A stretch of 54,969 nt of DNA from Candidatus Omnitrophota bacterium (GTDB lineage: Bacteria > Omnitrophota > Gorgyraeia > Duberdicusellales > 4484-171), in assembly GCA_028692655.1 (NCBI GenBank), contig JAQUWY010000003.1, positions 1 through 54,969 on the forward strand, in the 5' to 3' direction. The translations under genes were made by a program, and so were the position numbers. Shown in pieces: positions 1 through 7,120 of the stretch. Each line of letters starts with the position of its first letter. The stretch's first letter is position 1. The notes beneath the pieces were generated by a model that saw nothing but the letters and a program-made list of their open reading frames with translations, was not told the origin of the DNA and did not search any database.

Positions 1-53
1 CATTCTAAAACGATCTTGGCTTTGGTCTTTGGGTCCCATTTTCTGTATTTCAT
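1..53 (-). CDS. IS3-type transposase OrfA, N-terminal fragment (cut by window edge)
   Basis: The first 53 bases read on the minus strand as an ATG followed by 16 codons giving MKYRKWDPKTKAKIVLE, which resembles the start of IS3-family OrfA proteins (the helix-turn-helix subunit that binds the element ends). A purine-rich AAGGGGG lies about six bases upstream of the ATG. The gene runs off the left edge, so its completeness, OrfB and the frameshift site cannot be judged. A short peptide match is limited evidence, but the basic, W-D/P-K-x-K-x-x-IVLE pattern is characteristic. Confidence 0.6.
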   Translation of the reverse strand, partial: MKYRKWDPKTKAKIVLE

Positions 54-93
54 CTGCTACCCCCTTGGTGCTATTATAGGAGATTTTCCTACA
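1..93. mobile_element. Left portion of an IS3-type insertion sequence
   Basis: The OrfA start at 53 is preceded on its strand by a short leader containing TATAAT (near 72-78) and then TGTAGGAAAA ending at 93. TG...CA termini and a leader of this size are usual for IS3-type elements, so 93 is a plausible element end. The other end and any target duplication lie outside the window, so the boundary is inferred. Confidence 0.4.
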
Positions 94-461
94 AATTGCA
101 CCCATTAGCTTAACGGGGAGCAGTATACAAGAAACGGAAGAACCAAAAAACCGAAAAGCCAAGAAACTGGAAAACGGAAAACTAAAATATCGATTGAAAC
201 AATTTATTTCTATGTATTTCCATATATTTCTATTGTATTTCTATAGGAATGTTTGGGATTTTTGTTTTTCTGGTGTTCTGGTGACTGGTGCTCTTTTGTA
301 GCTTACAGCTGTTTTTATTTGGAGTTTTAATTTTGAGATTTTCCGCCAAAGACGGATCAACATCAGGCTGAACTTGGGATTTGGTAACATTTAAATTTGG
401 GATTTCTTTCTCGACCTTAACCTCAAACCTTAACCTATACCTGGTTTTTTCGGCTTATAGC
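94..461. repeat. Non-coding mosaic repeat region, first copy of the 10-bp-period family
   Basis: No gene is seen here. Bases about 126-318 match, as the reverse complement, the block at about 9938-10090. The shared part contains degenerate 10-base units of the form TAGAAATACA on the minus strand (about 190-245), then CACCAGA-type and AGCTGTA-type short units (about 270-318). Bases 405-440 carry CCTTAACCT-type units also found beside other repeat blocks at 10310, 14880 and 28160. The block ends directly at the lipA stop codon. Confidence 0.7.
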
Positions 462-1319
462 CTATTCCGGCGGATTGACTAAATCTTTAGCCATATAGGA
501 AGAGCGGGTATACGGAGAACTTTTTACACCCTTAAACCCAAGCTTGACAGCATCATTTTCAAATGATAAGAATTCTTCGGGTTTAATGTATTTTTTTAGC
601 GGATAATGGTTAAGAGAAGGCGGTAAATACTGCCCCAGAGTAATAAAATCACATCTAACAGAAGTTAAGTCTTTCATAACATCAATAACTTCTTGTTTGG
701 TCTCTCCTAAACCCAGCATAAGGCCTGATTTAGTTTTAACTTCAGGGCTTATCTCTTTAAGCAAAGATAATACTTTTAGAGACCGGCTGTAGCTGGCCCC
801 TTTTCTTACCTTTATATATAAAGAAGGTACTGTTTCCATATTATGGGCGATTACGGCTGCGCCTGAACCGGCAACAGCTTCTAAAGAGTCTTTATTTCCT
901 AAAAAATCAGGTATTAGCACCTCCACCCTATAGCCGGAGCCTAAACTCATAATTTCTCTGATAGTTCGACAAAATATACTCGCACCGCCATCAGGCAGGT
1001 CATCCCGGGTAGGCGAAGTAAGAACAACATAATTCAAGCCCAGCTTCTTTACAGCTTCTTTAACGCGTATAGGTTCATCTTTATCAACAACTACAGGAAC
1101 TCCTTTCCTTACGCCACAATACCTGCAACCACGGGTACAAATATCACCCAGAATCATAAAGGTAGCTGTTTTCTTTGAAAAACACTCTGAGATGTTGGGG
1201 CATAATGATTCTTCGCATACAGTATGCAAAGATAGCCCTCTTAATAATTCTTTTACTTTCCGGCAGGTTTGAAGGCTTACTTTTTTGGATAACCAAACAG
1301 GTTTTGATTTAAAAACCAT
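462..1319 (-). CDS. lipA: Lipoyl synthase (radical SAM)
   Basis: LipA inserts two sulfurs into the octanoyl chain bound to lipoyl domains such as GcvH. The 285-residue protein has the auxiliary-cluster motif with Cys35, Cys40 and Cys46 (C-x4-C-x5-C), the radical SAM motif Cys61, Cys65 and Cys68 (C-x3-C-x2-C), and the RSSY end motif from about residue 272 that ligates the auxiliary cluster. Length is normal for the family. It lies 27 bases after a small pilin-cassette gene and has no strong Shine-Dalgarno, so it may be read from the pilin promoter. Its partners, the acyltransferase and gcv genes, lie just beyond that cassette. Confidence 0.96.
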   Translation of the reverse strand: MVFKSKPVWLSKKVSLQTCRKVKELLRGLSLHTVCEESLCPNISECFSKKTATFMILGDICTRGCRYCGVRKGVPVVVDKDEPIRVKEAVKKLGLNYVVLTSPTRDDLPDGGASIFCRTIREIMSLGSGYRVEVLIPDFLGNKDSLEAVAGSGAAVIAHNMETVPSLYIKVRKGASYSRSLKVLSLLKEISPEVKTKSGLMLGLGETKQEVIDVMKDLTSVRCDFITLGQYLPPSLNHYPLKKYIKPEEFLSFENDAVKLGFKGVKSSPYTRSSYMAKDLVNPPE

Positions 1320-1346
1320 TTGAATAAGGGTAATAATATCCTGTAA

Positions 1347-1685
1347 TTATTGCTGAACGCAGGTATCTTTATTCCGGCAGGTTTCTGCTTTAATTTTATT
1401 ATTATCATCCAGCATAATATCCGAATGCAACCTGTCTAAAGAAACATTGCTGCCTGCTTTATCTGCGCTTCTGACATCAATATCTAAAGTTACCGGGCTA
1501 CCCGTTTTTAGCGTGCCCGCACGAGATGAAAGCTGGCCTTTTTGCATACTGTATAAAAACGCATTTGAATTGATCTTACGAAAAAAGTCTTTTTCAACCA
1601 TGGTTTGTAGGCCCGGAACAAAAGCAATGAAGGCCGAAAGCAAAACAGAAAGACCAACAATTATAGAAATTATAATCGCTATCAT
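1347..1685 (-). CDS. Small single-pass membrane protein of the pilin cassette
   Basis: This 112-residue protein is not recognised as a known family. Residues about 2-25 form one strongly hydrophobic segment, followed by a polar region and a C-terminal Cys pair (CRNKDTC). It starts three bases after the stop of the preceding prepilin gene, so it is almost certainly cotranscribed and translationally coupled. Position and topology suggest an accessory pseudopilin or anchoring subunit, but there is no FTLxE-type cleavage motif. Function is unknown. Confidence 0.65.
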   Translation of the reverse strand: MIAIIISIIVGLSVLLSAFIAFVPGLQTMVEKDFFRKINSNAFLYSMQKGQLSSRAGTLKTGSPVTLDIDVRSADKAGSNVSLDRLHSDIMLDDNNKIKAETCRNKDTCVQQ

Positions 1686-1688
1686 TAT

Positions 1689-2258
1689 TTAACCTACCAC
1701 CTCTATATACCAAAAACGTATAACCTCACCCTGAACAACCTCGTTAGAAACTCCGAAAAAAGGAATTTTATCGCCTGCGGCAGTTATAGCCACCTTTAAT
1801 GTATTAGGCGGACTACCAGCTATGTACTCAAACTCAATACTGGGGAAAAACCTTCCCTCGATTAAGATATCGGTTATCTGGCCATTCTTAAATAAAACTA
1901 AATCGCCGTTAGCCGGATTTATCTGGTAGCGGTAAATAGCATTATCGCTTAAATCGTCGGGTGTTATATTCTGTAAATTAGCTTCTCCTTCAAACTCAAA
2001 ATTATCCCTGGTTTCTCCTGTCGCATTAAAAAAACTGTTTACTTGGATAGCGCTTATGCAACGTAGCCTTATGTCTTCCAAGGCGTAATTTATCTGGCCA
2101 TATATATTGTATCTTTCCGTATTATAAGTAACTTGGCGTATGAAAAACAGTGACGTAGCCGTTATGCCCAAAAGCACAACACCGGTTATAACCATAACGA
2201 TTATAATTTCGACTAAAGTAAAAGCTTTTTTTGCCACACCAAGCTTAGCGTTTTTCAT
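1689..2258 (-). CDS. Prepilin-type protein (minor pseudopilin-like)
   Basis: The 189-residue product starts with a short basic leader and KKA-FTLVEIIIV, the type III signal of type IV pilins and type II secretion pseudopilins: Phe at +1, Glu at +5 and a long hydrophobic helix. The residue before the cut is Ala rather than the usual Gly. After the helix comes an extended domain of about 150 residues, of the PilW/GspJ sort by size and place. Its start overlaps the preceding prepilin gene by 14 bases. Expected to be processed by a prepilin peptidase, which is not encoded in this window. Confidence 0.8.
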   Translation of the reverse strand: MKNAKLGVAKKAFTLVEIIIVMVITGVVLLGITATSLFFIRQVTYNTERYNIYGQINYALEDIRLRCISAIQVNSFFNATGETRDNFEFEGEANLQNITPDDLSDNAIYRYQINPANGDLVLFKNGQITDILIEGRFFPSIEFEYIAGSPPNTLKVAITAAGDKIPFFGVSNEVVQGEVIRFWYIEVVG

Positions 2259-3189
2259 AGGCGGTTATAATAATATTCCCGTCTCTAAGTTTTATGGTTC
2301 CTTCCGGCGTGTCTTTATACCAGTATATTGTAAGCTGATAATCCTGGCCAGCGTGTAAAGAAACTGTATTGCTGGCGACAATGTTATTAAACAATGGTTG
2401 TGAAACAATAGGCGTGCGGCTGATAATACCTAATCGATTGCATGAACCTTCCGAACAAAGATAACATGCAGTCACTATAGTATCTGTTGCTTTAATATTC
2501 GTACTATCTTCAATGCGCAAGGCTATATTATAAGTTACTTCGATATTTTTAACTACTTTGAAAGCTCCTTCGTTAGCCTGCGAAAGATTAAAATTAACCA
2601 ACAGGCCCCCACTAGTTTTCGGATCCGGCAAAGGGAAAGTTGGATTAACATAGGGCGCGGTCGTGCCTATAGGCGAAGATACCCCCATCTGCCCCCAATC
2701 TTGGAACACTATATGTATGGAAGGATAAGGAATAATATTTTCAAGATAGACTTTCTTGTTTGTGGGATTTCTACCAGGGATATCTTCTGAATACGATACA
2801 TCAACCTCTAAATATTTATACGGAACGGGATTACTAACCAGCCCTTCACCTTCTTTTCGTTCGCTGACTTCAACCTGCCATAAAAATGGCTTTCCGCCGT
2901 CGGCAAAGCATTGGTTCTGCTCGTCATATTCCCTGCCCCAATCCTTACCATAGCAAAAAATACCCGTACTTATTGGCTCCAGAGCTTCTAGGCTTCCAAA
3001 TGATTGCGCCAGGAGTTCTTCCATTTTCATAGAAGCAACACTTATCGCTTTAGCTTTATTCTCGGCCTGCTGTAAAAAATACCTCCCGGATAAAAAAATT
3101 CCTATTATAGCGGCAAATCCCAAAGCAATCAGGATTACACCTACCAATATCTCAATGAGGGTAAACCCCCCCCTTGCGTATTTTTTCAT
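2245..3189 (-). CDS. Prepilin-type protein with large C-terminal domain (PilV-like)
   Basis: The 314-residue product begins RGG-FTLIEILVGVILIAL, a textbook prepilin signal with Gly at -1 and Glu at +5, followed by one membrane helix. The remaining 280 or so residues form a large beta-rich soluble domain with several Cys, so it is much larger than a major pilin. It sits in the middle of the six-gene pilin cassette. A minor pilin or tip subunit is likely. The ATG at 3189 fits the signal, although no strong ribosome site precedes it. Confidence 0.82.
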   Translation of the reverse strand: MKKYARGGFTLIEILVGVILIALGFAAIIGIFLSGRYFLQQAENKAKAISVASMKMEELLAQSFGSLEALEPISTGIFCYGKDWGREYDEQNQCFADGGKPFLWQVEVSERKEGEGLVSNPVPYKYLEVDVSYSEDIPGRNPTNKKVYLENIIPYPSIHIVFQDWGQMGVSSPIGTTAPYVNPTFPLPDPKTSGGLLVNFNLSQANEGAFKVVKNIEVTYNIALRIEDSTNIKATDTIVTACYLCSEGSCNRLGIISRTPIVSQPLFNNIVASNTVSLHAGQDYQLTIYWYKDTPEGTIKLRDGNIIITAYEKR

Positions 3190-3229
3190 ACTGCTTAGCT
3201 TTTTCTGCTGTGCGTTTGGCCTAAACTGA

Positions 3230-4006
3230 TTAATTACTACTTCTTACAGGTATCAGCTCAACGATCAATGTCCTCATATCAGCCGGGCTCACAAGCTTCA
3301 TGCATGTTTCGTTTTTCCAACGAACCTCCAAATATACTTCCGGCGGGAATTTACCGTCTGCAAAATAATCCGGCTCAAGCACGAAACTTCCACTTTGAGT
3401 AGGATCATTAGGCTGATAAATAGAAGTTTCACCAGCTGAAGGTATAGTCATAACGATATCATCTCCAGCCTGACGCATTGAATTAGCGCTTGCTCCCACG
3501 AATAATGCCGTCTTAGCTTCTCCTTCACCAAAACGCTGATAAGATGTACCGTGCCAAGGATGACAAAGCTTAGGCCATATGGTGTAAGGGGCCGGTTTGT
3601 ATCCTTCTATCCGCACAGTCCACTTAACAAGAAGTTTCGAAGTTTTCTCAAACCCTTCCGGAATTACTATTAACCCTGACAAACCAGGCATAGTTTGATA
3701 CTGGCTTCTCTGAGCAATTTCGGCAGCTGAAGCATAATTGCACCCCGAGCCTTCCCTATGATAGCCGCTGCAGGTATCAAGTGTTTCACCGCTCAATACA
3801 TCACGTAGATAATCCCCACAATCAGGATTATCACTGCTGTAATCATAGAATTCCGGATAATAAAGAGGCTGTAATGTGGCTTCATTGTCTCCAGTGAATT
3901 CAAATAGCTTTGGCGAAGGATTAACGATCATTCCTTCCTCAGCTTGTACTACAACGCAAAAAGAAATACCTACCATAAAGATTGCCGCTAAGAATATCTT
4001 AAACAT
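3230..4006 (-). CDS. Secreted protein of the pilin cassette, unknown function
   Basis: The product (about 258 residues) starts with a Sec-type signal MFKIFLAAIFMVGISF...VQA, cut probably before Glu. I choose the ATG at 4006 because a GGGGGG-rich ribosome site precedes it; an in-frame TTG at 4030 would add eight residues. The mature part is acidic, has about five Cys, and contains a region around PSPKLFEF and a C-terminal LRTLIVELIPV strand resembling the last strand of its neighbour. I recognise no family. It starts 29 bases after the Cys-rich gene, so they are likely cotranscribed. Confidence 0.75.
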   Translation of the reverse strand: MFKIFLAAIFMVGISFCVVVQAEEGMIVNPSPKLFEFTGDNEATLQPLYYPEFYDYSSDNPDCGDYLRDVLSGETLDTCSGYHREGSGCNYASAAEIAQRSQYQTMPGLSGLIVIPEGFEKTSKLLVKWTVRIEGYKPAPYTIWPKLCHPWHGTSYQRFGEGEAKTALFVGASANSMRQAGDDIVMTIPSAGETSIYQPNDPTQSGSFVLEPDYFADGKFPPEVYLEVRWKNETCMKLVSPADMRTLIVELIPVRSSN

Positions 4007-4035
4007 ACCCACCCCCCTTTTTTTATTCAAATTCC

Positions 4036-5565
4036 TTATTTACGAACCCTTAAAACAATAAGACGTATAGTTTCTACTTCTGCGCTTAAAGACTGCCCTT
4101 TGGCAACCGGGAATTTAATTTCATCGCTTATATCTGGCATATAATAATAAAGGCGTACCATATATTTTTTACCCTGCTCAAGATCGCTCTGCGGAACATA
4201 GGTAGAACCATAAACAGTAAACTTGCCTTGGAAACTTTTTTGGTGAACGATACTTTCATGCGGAGCACGATTAAGCGGCCAACCCTGGTCTATAGGATTA
4301 CCGTCACTATCAACCTCACAAACCAAAACTAAAGTATAAAAATGAGTGTTAATGCCTGTGGGAAGACTGACAGCCGATGTATCAACGACAATTTGCCAGC
4401 TTATAACGGCTTCTTCGCCACTTCTGGCAACAAACTCATAGCGTGCCGAAGAATCACTGGTTATCTCCCTGAAACAACTCCTGCAGCCGCTGCCAGCATT
4501 AAGAAAACATTCCAGAAGACTATTGTCAGCAGTTAAACAATCGCTTTCCATTATAAAATCACAAGCTGGCCAATCCATTCTCTGCTGGCAGGCGCAGTCC
4601 CCACCGGGCAGGCAAGTATCACAATTAGTAAGGCCCGGACAACTAAAACCTGTGCTACAAGTAGCACTCTCCTGACAGCAAGTAAGCCTGCCATTACACT
4701 GCTCCCAAGCATCAGCGTGGCTGCGGCAAGCATCTATATATGTTAAATAATCTATTTTGGGAGTGTATTTATAACAAAGCCCTCCTGTTATACCTAAAGC
4801 ATCTGCTACTTCCATAGGACAATCTCCGGCAGCCTCGCTCGGCCCATAAGAAATAATATCATAAAAATCTAATGGATTGTTTTCGTAATACACAGAAAGG
4901 TACCCGGTAATTGCCGCTTGAGGCTTACAACCTTTATATTGAGGCACGTAGTCACCTTCTTTACAATACCAAAGCCCATCTGTATGCTTAACACAATTAG
5001 TAGAGTAATTTTCTGGTTTAACTTCGGGATCAGGACAACCACTGCGATAGCAATAAGCTAACCCTGTAGGATCAACTCCGCTGCAGCCTATTGTAGTGCA
5101 ATTAGAAACCGCTGATAGAGAGCCGCCGCTTGGATCGCAATAGGGCGCAGAACAAGTTGTGCTCAAAATCGGGCATGTTGCTGTTGCACTACACTTATTA
5201 TCAAAGGTCTTAATACAATTGTAATCGGCTTCAGGATCATCATCTGTACAACGAGTTATGCGGGGAACACTCAAATTAGTATTATTAACACCATAAAGGC
5301 AGCAATCAGGACAATAATATTTTAAATTCATACAGGCATCACATTGTGCCTTGGTAAAAAATAAGTCATTGCGTCCGCATTCGCTTTCGGGAATACCGGA
5401 CAGATGTATCACTCCTCCTGAATAAAACTTCTGCTCAAGTATTTCGTCCCGAGGAAGATAACTTACACTGGTTTGTGTATAAGCCCCTAAACTTATAAAC
5501 AATATTACAGATGCGCTTAATAATGAAATTACGAAGTATAATCTCACTTTTGATTTTCTCACCAT
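4036..5565 (-). CDS. Very Cys-rich secreted or anchored protein of the pilin cassette
   Basis: I start this at ATG 5565: GGAGGAG lies eight bases upstream, and the product then begins MVRKSKVRLYF plus a hydrophobic segment (residues about 8-28), a signal peptide or anchor. The open frame continues upstream to 5643, but that part lies within the pilin gene. The 509-residue protein has about 37 Cys between residues 60 and 390, many as CxxC, CC or C-x3-6-C, followed by a Cys-poor C-terminal domain of about 140 residues. Its start overlaps the prepilin stop by seven bases. No family recognised; a disulfide-rich surface adhesin or pilus-tip protein is possible. Confidence 0.78.
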   Translation of the reverse strand: MVRKSKVRLYFVISLLSASVILFISLGAYTQTSVSYLPRDEILEQKFYSGGVIHLSGIPESECGRNDLFFTKAQCDACMNLKYYCPDCCLYGVNNTNLSVPRITRCTDDDPEADYNCIKTFDNKCSATATCPILSTTCSAPYCDPSGGSLSAVSNCTTIGCSGVDPTGLAYCYRSGCPDPEVKPENYSTNCVKHTDGLWYCKEGDYVPQYKGCKPQAAITGYLSVYYENNPLDFYDIISYGPSEAAGDCPMEVADALGITGGLCYKYTPKIDYLTYIDACRSHADAWEQCNGRLTCCQESATCSTGFSCPGLTNCDTCLPGGDCACQQRMDWPACDFIMESDCLTADNSLLECFLNAGSGCRSCFREITSDSSARYEFVARSGEEAVISWQIVVDTSAVSLPTGINTHFYTLVLVCEVDSDGNPIDQGWPLNRAPHESIVHQKSFQGKFTVYGSTYVPQSDLEQGKKYMVRLYYYMPDISDEIKFPVAKGQSLSAEVETIRLIVLRVRK

Positions 5566-6011
5566 GAGCAATCTCCTCCGGCATGGGCGCCTACAACAGC
5601 CTGGCTGCTCTGCTCTGTAACACTCATCGTTTTCCCTGCACATCCTTCAGGCCCAGGAGAAATACGTGTAGCAATGGCCGTAAACCCATCTATGCCTGAT
5701 TTAGAAATATTATATTCAAAATAAGGGTCTTTTATATTTAACCCCAAAGATTCATTTATCTCTTGCGTATTACTGCAAGAACATATCCCGGGCAGACAAT
5801 ATACACTATCACTGCTATCAAGTTTGTATCTTTTTTGTGCTTGATAAATAAGCACGAGATTATATTGGGCATTTCTGGCTCTTTGTTTCTCGATATAGTT
5901 ATGAAATCCTGGGATAGCTATCCCTGCAATTATACCGATTAAAACAATTAGTATCAAAAGCTCCAACAGCGAGAAAGCTTTTGTGTTTATAGTAGGATTC
6001 TTACTGGTCAC
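5559..6011 (-). CDS. Prepilin-type protein, type IV pilin / GspG-like
   Basis: First gene of the cassette, 150 residues, starting at GTG 6011 with AGGGGG six bases upstream. The signal TKA-FSLLELLILIVLIGII has Phe at +1, Glu at +5 and Ala at -1, then PGFHNYIEKQRARNAQYNL, the typical alpha-helix of major pilins and GspG. A Cys-containing globular part follows (CLPGICSC and Cys near the C-terminus). It ends in a seven-base overlap with the Cys-rich gene. No pilus ATPase, platform protein or peptidase is present nearby, so assembly must use a machine encoded elsewhere. Confidence 0.85.
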   Translation of the reverse strand: MTSKNPTINTKAFSLLELLILIVLIGIIAGIAIPGFHNYIEKQRARNAQYNLVLIYQAQKRYKLDSSDSVYCLPGICSCSNTQEINESLGLNIKDPYFEYNISKSGIDGFTAIATRISPGPEGCAGKTMSVTEQSSQAVVGAHAGGDCSW

Positions 6012-6028
6012 CGCACGCCCCCTATTAT

Positions 6029-6057
6029 TTTATACCATATACAAAGGGTTTTATCAA
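6029..6057 (-). promoter_or_regulatory. Predicted sigma70-type promoter of the pilin cassette
   Basis: On the minus strand TTGATA (6052-6057) is followed after 17 bases by TATAAA (6029-6034), which carries an extended TGG just before it. Transcription would start near 6022, leaving a leader of about ten bases with the AGGGGG ribosome site before the GTG at 6011. Confidence 0.6.
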
Positions 6058-6081
6058 CGTAGTTTTATCATATAAACTATT

Positions 6082-6924
6082 TTAAAACGCTTTCAGCACT
6101 TTTGATAAATCATCAATAACCTTGCCAGCAGGCTTAAAAATCCTCTTATAATTCCAGTCACAAGAAGTGTATTTGCGTCTTAAAAACATACTGGAGAGCT
6201 TTTCTTCCTTAGAAGGCATCTTCTCCTGAGAGAGTTTTATGCTGAAGGCTTCACTAAAGCTTTCAGCCAGCATTACTTGGAGTTTGCAAAAATCTGTCCC
6301 TTGTTTTAATAAATCATCTAAACCGCAAGTTTTAGAATTTATACTCTGCCCGCACATCATAAGGCTAGATAAAAGAGAAAAATCTACTCTCTGAGGAATG
6401 CTGCCGTGTTGAAAAACACTATCCCTTCTTCTCCTCTGAGCATTGCCTCCTATCTTTTTAGCGCCGATCATTAGATCAAACTGCTGGCGGTCCATAAAAC
6501 AGAAGTCGCTTGCCGGAAATATTTTTTCTTGCCTCCCGGGCACGTCCTGGGCAAACTCGGCTGTTAAACCAAGCTTAAGATAAAATATTTTAAGAAAGGA
6601 ACAGAGTTGTCTGTAAGATTCTTTAACCGGGCCGGTTAATTCTAAATCACCTGGCCCGCAAACAATGCTGTAAGTGATTTCTTTATCATGGACAATAACC
6701 GAGCCGCCGGTTATTCTTCTGACAACAGGAATTTTTATAAGAGGATTTAAAACTTTGACCGGATCTTGATTGTACCCAAGAGAAATAAATGGTTTATCCC
6801 AGCCATAAATTCTTAAAGTGGGAATTTTATGAACTGAGTAGCTAAAAAGTAAAGCTTCATCGACAGCCATATTGTAATAGCCGTCATTTTTATTTTCAAT
6901 TATAAGACGCCATCGCTTACTCAT
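6082..6924 (-). CDS. Lipoate/octanoate protein acyltransferase, LipM- or LplA-type
   Basis: The 280-residue protein belongs to the biotin/lipoate ligase fold: N-terminal NMAVDEALL, RRITGGSVIVHD near residues 69-80 (the RRxxGG acyl-binding motif), and KKIGGNAQ near 156-163 with the conserved Lys, then FQHGSI. Cys142 in FCFMD just before that Lys stands where the catalytic Cys of LipM octanoyltransferases lies, so octanoyl-ACP transfer to GcvH is likelier than ATP-dependent lipoate salvage. With LipA in the same block this gives a complete lipoyl route. Distinguishing LipM, LipL and LplA needs alignment. Confidence 0.85.
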   Translation of the reverse strand: MSKRWRLIIENKNDGYYNMAVDEALLFSYSVHKIPTLRIYGWDKPFISLGYNQDPVKVLNPLIKIPVVRRITGGSVIVHDKEITYSIVCGPGDLELTGPVKESYRQLCSFLKIFYLKLGLTAEFAQDVPGRQEKIFPASDFCFMDRQQFDLMIGAKKIGGNAQRRRRDSVFQHGSIPQRVDFSLLSSLMMCGQSINSKTCGLDDLLKQGTDFCKLQVMLAESFSEAFSIKLSQEKMPSKEEKLSSMFLRRKYTSCDWNYKRIFKPAGKVIDDLSKVLKAF

Positions 6925-6950
6925 CTTATCTAAAAAATAGCAAGCTTTCT

Positions 6951-7120
6951 TAAATCTTGCATATCGTTAAGCGGTTGCAGTTACGCAGCTCGAATTGCCT
7001 ATCGTCTTTCGGTTACGTCAAGAAATATTTAAAATAAAAACGATTAACGTTCAACACACAACGTTTCGAGTTACCTGCCTACCGGTAGGCAGGCGCAACC
7101 CCTCAACGATTAACTTATTT
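6951..7120. repeat. Intergenic 7-mer-rich element with a perfect 20-bp palindrome
   Basis: The gap holds GTTAAGC / GGTTGCA / GTTACGC units near 6965-6985, then CGATTAAC, GTTCAAC and ACACAAC units near 7041-7060. The palindrome CCTGCCTACC/GGTAGGCAGG is at 7074-7093, and a second CAACGATTAAC is at about 7102-7112. The order of blocks resembles the element at 44150-44275. It lies downstream of gcvPB and could form a hairpin in its transcript. Confidence 0.6.

Noticed and set aside
5566-5643. Longer N-terminus for the Cys-rich protein
   Set aside because: The extra residues lie within the prepilin coding sequence, and GGAGGAG is placed for the ATG at 5565 that starts a normal signal peptide.
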